A stretch of DNA of 9,193 nucleotides from Flavobacteriales bacterium (lineage in GTDB: Bacteria; Bacteroidota; Bacteroidia; Flavobacteriales_D; Sanyastnellaceae). The position numbers were made by a program, and so were the translations under genes. The stretch spans positions 1 through 9,193 of the forward strand of contig JAPKBK010000058.1 of NCBI GenBank assembly GCA_028823435.1, written 5' to 3'. Positions 6,832 through 9,193 of this stretch are shown piece after piece. Positions within the stretch are counted from its first letter, which is position 1, and the number at the start of each line of letters is the position of its first letter. The notes beneath the pieces are model-generated. The model saw only the letters and a list, made by a program, of their open reading frames with translations. It had not been told where the DNA came from and searched no databases.

Positions 6832-8828
6832 TGCAAAGTTACCTGCAAGTAATTATCACACGTTTTGTTGTGTCTTTTGTCTTTTTCTTAGGCGCTTTGA
6901 GCGGAAACTTCGCTCAGGAGTTACATGAAGAAGCTGATATCGCTTTTAACAGACGTGGTTATTTTGAAGCGTCAAGTGACTATGTCGCTGCCTACGCAAA
7001 AGTGAAATCAGATTTAATGTTGAAAGCATACTGTGCGTTCCAAGCTGGTGAATGTTTTCGATTGATGCACGATTCACGTGGTGCCACCGAATGGTATGAT
7101 AAAGCGCTGGGTTTACGTTACGCAAAGACGAATCCAAGAATTTATCTCCTATATGGCGATGCGCTTCGTGACCAAGAAGATTACTACACCGCGATGGAGT
7201 GGTACGAAAAGTTTGGTGAGAATGGAGACAGATCTCTCGCAGACGCTAGAATTGAAGCCGCAGACATCGCTGCAATTGCGATGGAAGAGCCTCCAAGTCG
7301 TTTTATTGTGGAGCCGATGATCATTGTGAATTCACCATCGTATGATTTTGCACCTGTTTATGCGTCAAAGAAATCTAATGTTCTCGTTTTTGCATCTTCA
7401 AGGTTGGGTTCTACAGGATCAGGTGAGGATCCTATTACTGGAGAAAGATTTATGGATTTGTTTACGACAACTCAAGATAAGAAAGGAGATTGGAAAACGC
7501 CTGAACCACTTTCGAATCTATGTTCAGATGACAACGAAGGTTCCGCTTCTTTTGACAAAAGATTTAAGACCATTTACTTCACAAGATGTGTTGATCAGGA
7601 TGGTTCAAATCTGGCGTGTGACATTTATTATGCGCCTGTTGTAGGGAATAATTTCGGTGCTCCTCAGCCGCTCTTTATTGTTAACAGAGAAGAGGATGAC
7701 TCTACCCAAATAGGCCATCCAGCTTTGTCATTAGATGACAATTATATGGTATTTGCTTCTGATCTACCGGGTGGCTTTGGCGGTAAAGATCTTTGGTTTG
7801 CGGCTTTCAATGATGACAATGATACATGGGGCTTGCCTCAGAATCTCGGTTCTTCAATAAATACAGCTGGCGATGAGATGTTCCCTTCTTTTAGAGCAAA
7901 TGGTGCCTTGTATTTCTCATCGAATGGCCACGGCGGTTTAGGTGGGTTTGATCTGTGTTATGCTGACGAACGCGAGGGAGTGATGGCTTTCTCTGATGTT
8001 GAAATATTGCCTTATCCACTGAATTCAGCAAACGATGAGCTGGGTATTATTTTTAAAGGCCAAACCAACACGGGTATTTTCTCCTCAAATCGCAATGGCG
8101 GTAAAGGGCAGGATGATCTTTATGAATTCAGACTCCCCCCGATGGAGTTTTGCTACAGAGCGTATGTATATGACTACGATACCGGAATGCCAGTAAGCGG
8201 AGCGTCTATAACATTGGAAAGTTCTGATGGGAAGATTTCCTCAGAAACATCGAATGAAGACGGTTCACTCGAGCTATGCGACGGTGAAATCGAAGAGGGC
8301 GTCTCTTATGATGTTGATGTTAAAAACGAAGGGTTTATTGGGACTGGTGATAGATTTTCAAGCATCGGACTTACAGAGTCAACCACTTTTGCTCGTGAAT
8401 ACTTCCTAAAAGAAATTGTATTGGAGAAAGAGTACGACATGCCGCTCGTACTTTATCCAACTGCAAGTGCTGAGTTATTGATTAATGACGAAGTTAATTC
8501 TGCAGATTCACTTGATTTTCTTCTAGATCTTCTTGTGCGTAATGAGAATTTGGTCATACAACTAGAAGCGCACACTGACAGTCGTGGCTCTGGACCTTCA
8601 AACAAGAAGCTCAGCCAAAAACGTGCTGAAACTTGTGTTAACTTCTTATTGGATAAAGGCATATCTGGTGACAGACTTGTTCCTTTTGGTCATGGTGAAG
8701 AAATGCTCATCGTTAATGACGCTCAGATTGCCAAGCTTCCTGAGTCTGAAAGAGAAGCAGCTCACCAAGTAAACAGACGTACGGTATTTAGAATCATACG
8801 TTTTGATTACGTTCCAACTGAGGAGTAA
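6831..8828 (+). CDS. PorE-like TPR / beta-propeller / CRD / OmpA family protein
   Basis: This 665-residue exported protein has the domain order described for PorE, a periplasmic T9SS component thought to tie the machine to peptidoglycan. Residues 1-28 are a signal peptide ending NFAQ, with no lipobox cysteine. Residues about 31-150 are helical and TPR-like (for example ATEWYDKALG, AMEWYEKFG). Residues about 165-435 hold five PD40/WD40-like blades, each with an F-S-x-D/N or FASS/YFSSN core, near 174-190, 237-253, 295-322, 350-378 and 404-433. Residues about 439-535 are a carboxypeptidase-regulatory-like fold (TGMPVSGASITLE). Residues about 545-660 are OmpA_C, with HTDSRG (D583) and LSQKRAE (R598) in the diaminopimelate-binding positions. 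No porP/sprF-like gene is adjacent, which fits PorE better than the OmpA proteins paired with SprF. Bacteroidota carry many similar paralogues, so the PorE identity is tentative. A 118-base gap separates it from glnN; no convincing promoter was found there. Confidence 0.82.
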   Translation: MQSYLQVIITRFVVSFVFFLGALSGNFAQELHEEADIAFNRRGYFEASSDYVAAYAKVKSDLMLKAYCAFQAGECFRLMHDSRGATEWYDKALGLRYAKTNPRIYLLYGDALRDQEDYYTAMEWYEKFGENGDRSLADARIEAADIAAIAMEEPPSRFIVEPMIIVNSPSYDFAPVYASKKSNVLVFASSRLGSTGSGEDPITGERFMDLFTTTQDKKGDWKTPEPLSNLCSDDNEGSASFDKRFKTIYFTRCVDQDGSNLACDIYYAPVVGNNFGAPQPLFIVNREEDDSTQIGHPALSLDDNYMVFASDLPGGFGGKDLWFAAFNDDNDTWGLPQNLGSSINTAGDEMFPSFRANGALYFSSNGHGGLGGFDLCYADEREGVMAFSDVEILPYPLNSANDELGIIFKGQTNTGIFSSNRNGGKGQDDLYEFRLPPMEFCYRAYVYDYDTGMPVSGASITLESSDGKISSETSNEDGSLELCDGEIEEGVSYDVDVKNEGFIGTGDRFSSIGLTESTTFAREYFLKEIVLEKEYDMPLVLYPTASAELLINDEVNSADSLDFLLDLLVRNENLVIQLEAHTDSRGSGPSNKKLSQKRAETCVNFLLDKGISGDRLVPFGHGEEMLIVNDAQIAKLPESEREAAHQVNRRTVFRIIRFDYVPTEE

Positions 8829-8843
8829 CGAATAACTTTACAA

Positions 8844-9193
8844 TTGACAGACGCAAGTAGGTACGCAGCACGCGGAGTAAGTGCAGGGAAAGAGGATGTT
8901 CATGCAGCAATTAAAAACGTAGATAAGGGATTGTTCCCTCAAGCGTTTTGTAAAATCATTCCTGACTATTTAACGGGCAGTTCCGAACATTGCGTCATCA
9001 TGCACGCAGATGGGGCGGGAACCAAGTCTGCTTTGGCCTATATGTATTGGAAGGAAACAGGAGATCTCTCTGTGTGGAAAGGGATTGCACAAGACGCTTT
9101 AATTATGAATGTTGATGACTTGATATGCGTTGGGGCTACTGGTCCTATGCTCTTGTCTTCAACCATCGGAAGGAACAAACATCTCATTCCAGG
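8844..9193 (+). CDS. purM: Phosphoribosylformylglycinamidine cyclo-ligase (AIR synthase), 3' end missing
   Basis: PurM closes the imidazole ring of FGAM using ATP to give 5-aminoimidazole ribotide, the fifth step of cytoplasmic purine synthesis. The visible 116 codons read LTDASRYAARGVSAGKEDVH, then KGLFPQAFCKIIPDYLTG, HADGAGTKSALAYMYWKETG and IMNVDDLICVG. HADGAGTKS (54-62) corresponds to the DGVGTK nucleotide-binding signature of PurM and MNVDD (88-92) is also conserved; the long-form wording is that of Bacteroidota PurM. The start is inferred to be TTG at 8844-8846: the frame is closed by the upstream gene's TAA at 8826-8828, no ATG or GTG occurs in this frame before the internal ATG at 9000, and TTG puts the conserved RYxxRGVSA in its usual place. 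ATA at 8832 is a much less likely start. The 15-base spacing suggests co-transcription with the PorE-like gene. The frame is open to the window edge. Confidence 0.92.
   Translation, partial: MTDASRYAARGVSAGKEDVHAAIKNVDKGLFPQAFCKIIPDYLTGSSEHCVIMHADGAGTKSALAYMYWKETGDLSVWKGIAQDALIMNVDDLICVGATGPMLLSSTIGRNKHLIP

Overview
The window reads as chromosomal DNA from a member of the Bacteroidota, probably a free-living flavobacterium-like lineage. The grounds are a secreted protein with a type IX secretion (T9SS) C-terminal sorting domain, a type III glutamine synthetase, a PorE-like TPR/beta-propeller/CRD/OmpA protein, a TAnnTTTG-type promoter, start codons without Shine-Dalgarno sequences, and moderate GC. 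The genus cannot be fixed from the sequence. All five genes lie on the + strand, and about 95% of the window is coding.

Layout: (1) The 3' part of a class I/II PLP-dependent aminotransferase (1-867), cut by the left edge. (2) Ten bases later, a 1161-residue secreted PNGase F-like protein (878-4363). Its N-terminal catalytic half is split by a roughly 500-residue insertion that carries a LamG domain. Accessory modules and a T9SS sorting domain follow. (3) A 162-base gap with a terminator-like GC-rich hairpin and then a Bacteroidota-type promoter. (4) glnN, type III glutamine synthetase (4526-6712). (5) A 118-base gap. (6) A 665-residue periplasmic/outer-membrane protein with the domain order of the T9SS component PorE (6831-8828). 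(7) Fifteen bases later, the 5' part of purM (AIR synthase), apparently with a TTG start (8844 to the right edge).

Working together: the aminotransferase, glutamine synthetase and purM are core nitrogen and purine metabolism. The PNGase-like protein is probably a T9SS cargo that would remove N-linked glycans from foreign glycoproteins, and the PorE-like protein may belong to the machinery that exports such cargo. The two are separated by glnN with its own promoter, so they are probably not one operon. The most interesting item is the PNGase-like protein: its two main catalytic acids and all six disulfide cysteines are recognisable, but the acids lie about 640 residues apart and the third acidic residue of PNGase F does not align. 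No RNA genes, CRISPR arrays, insertion sequences or phage genes were seen.
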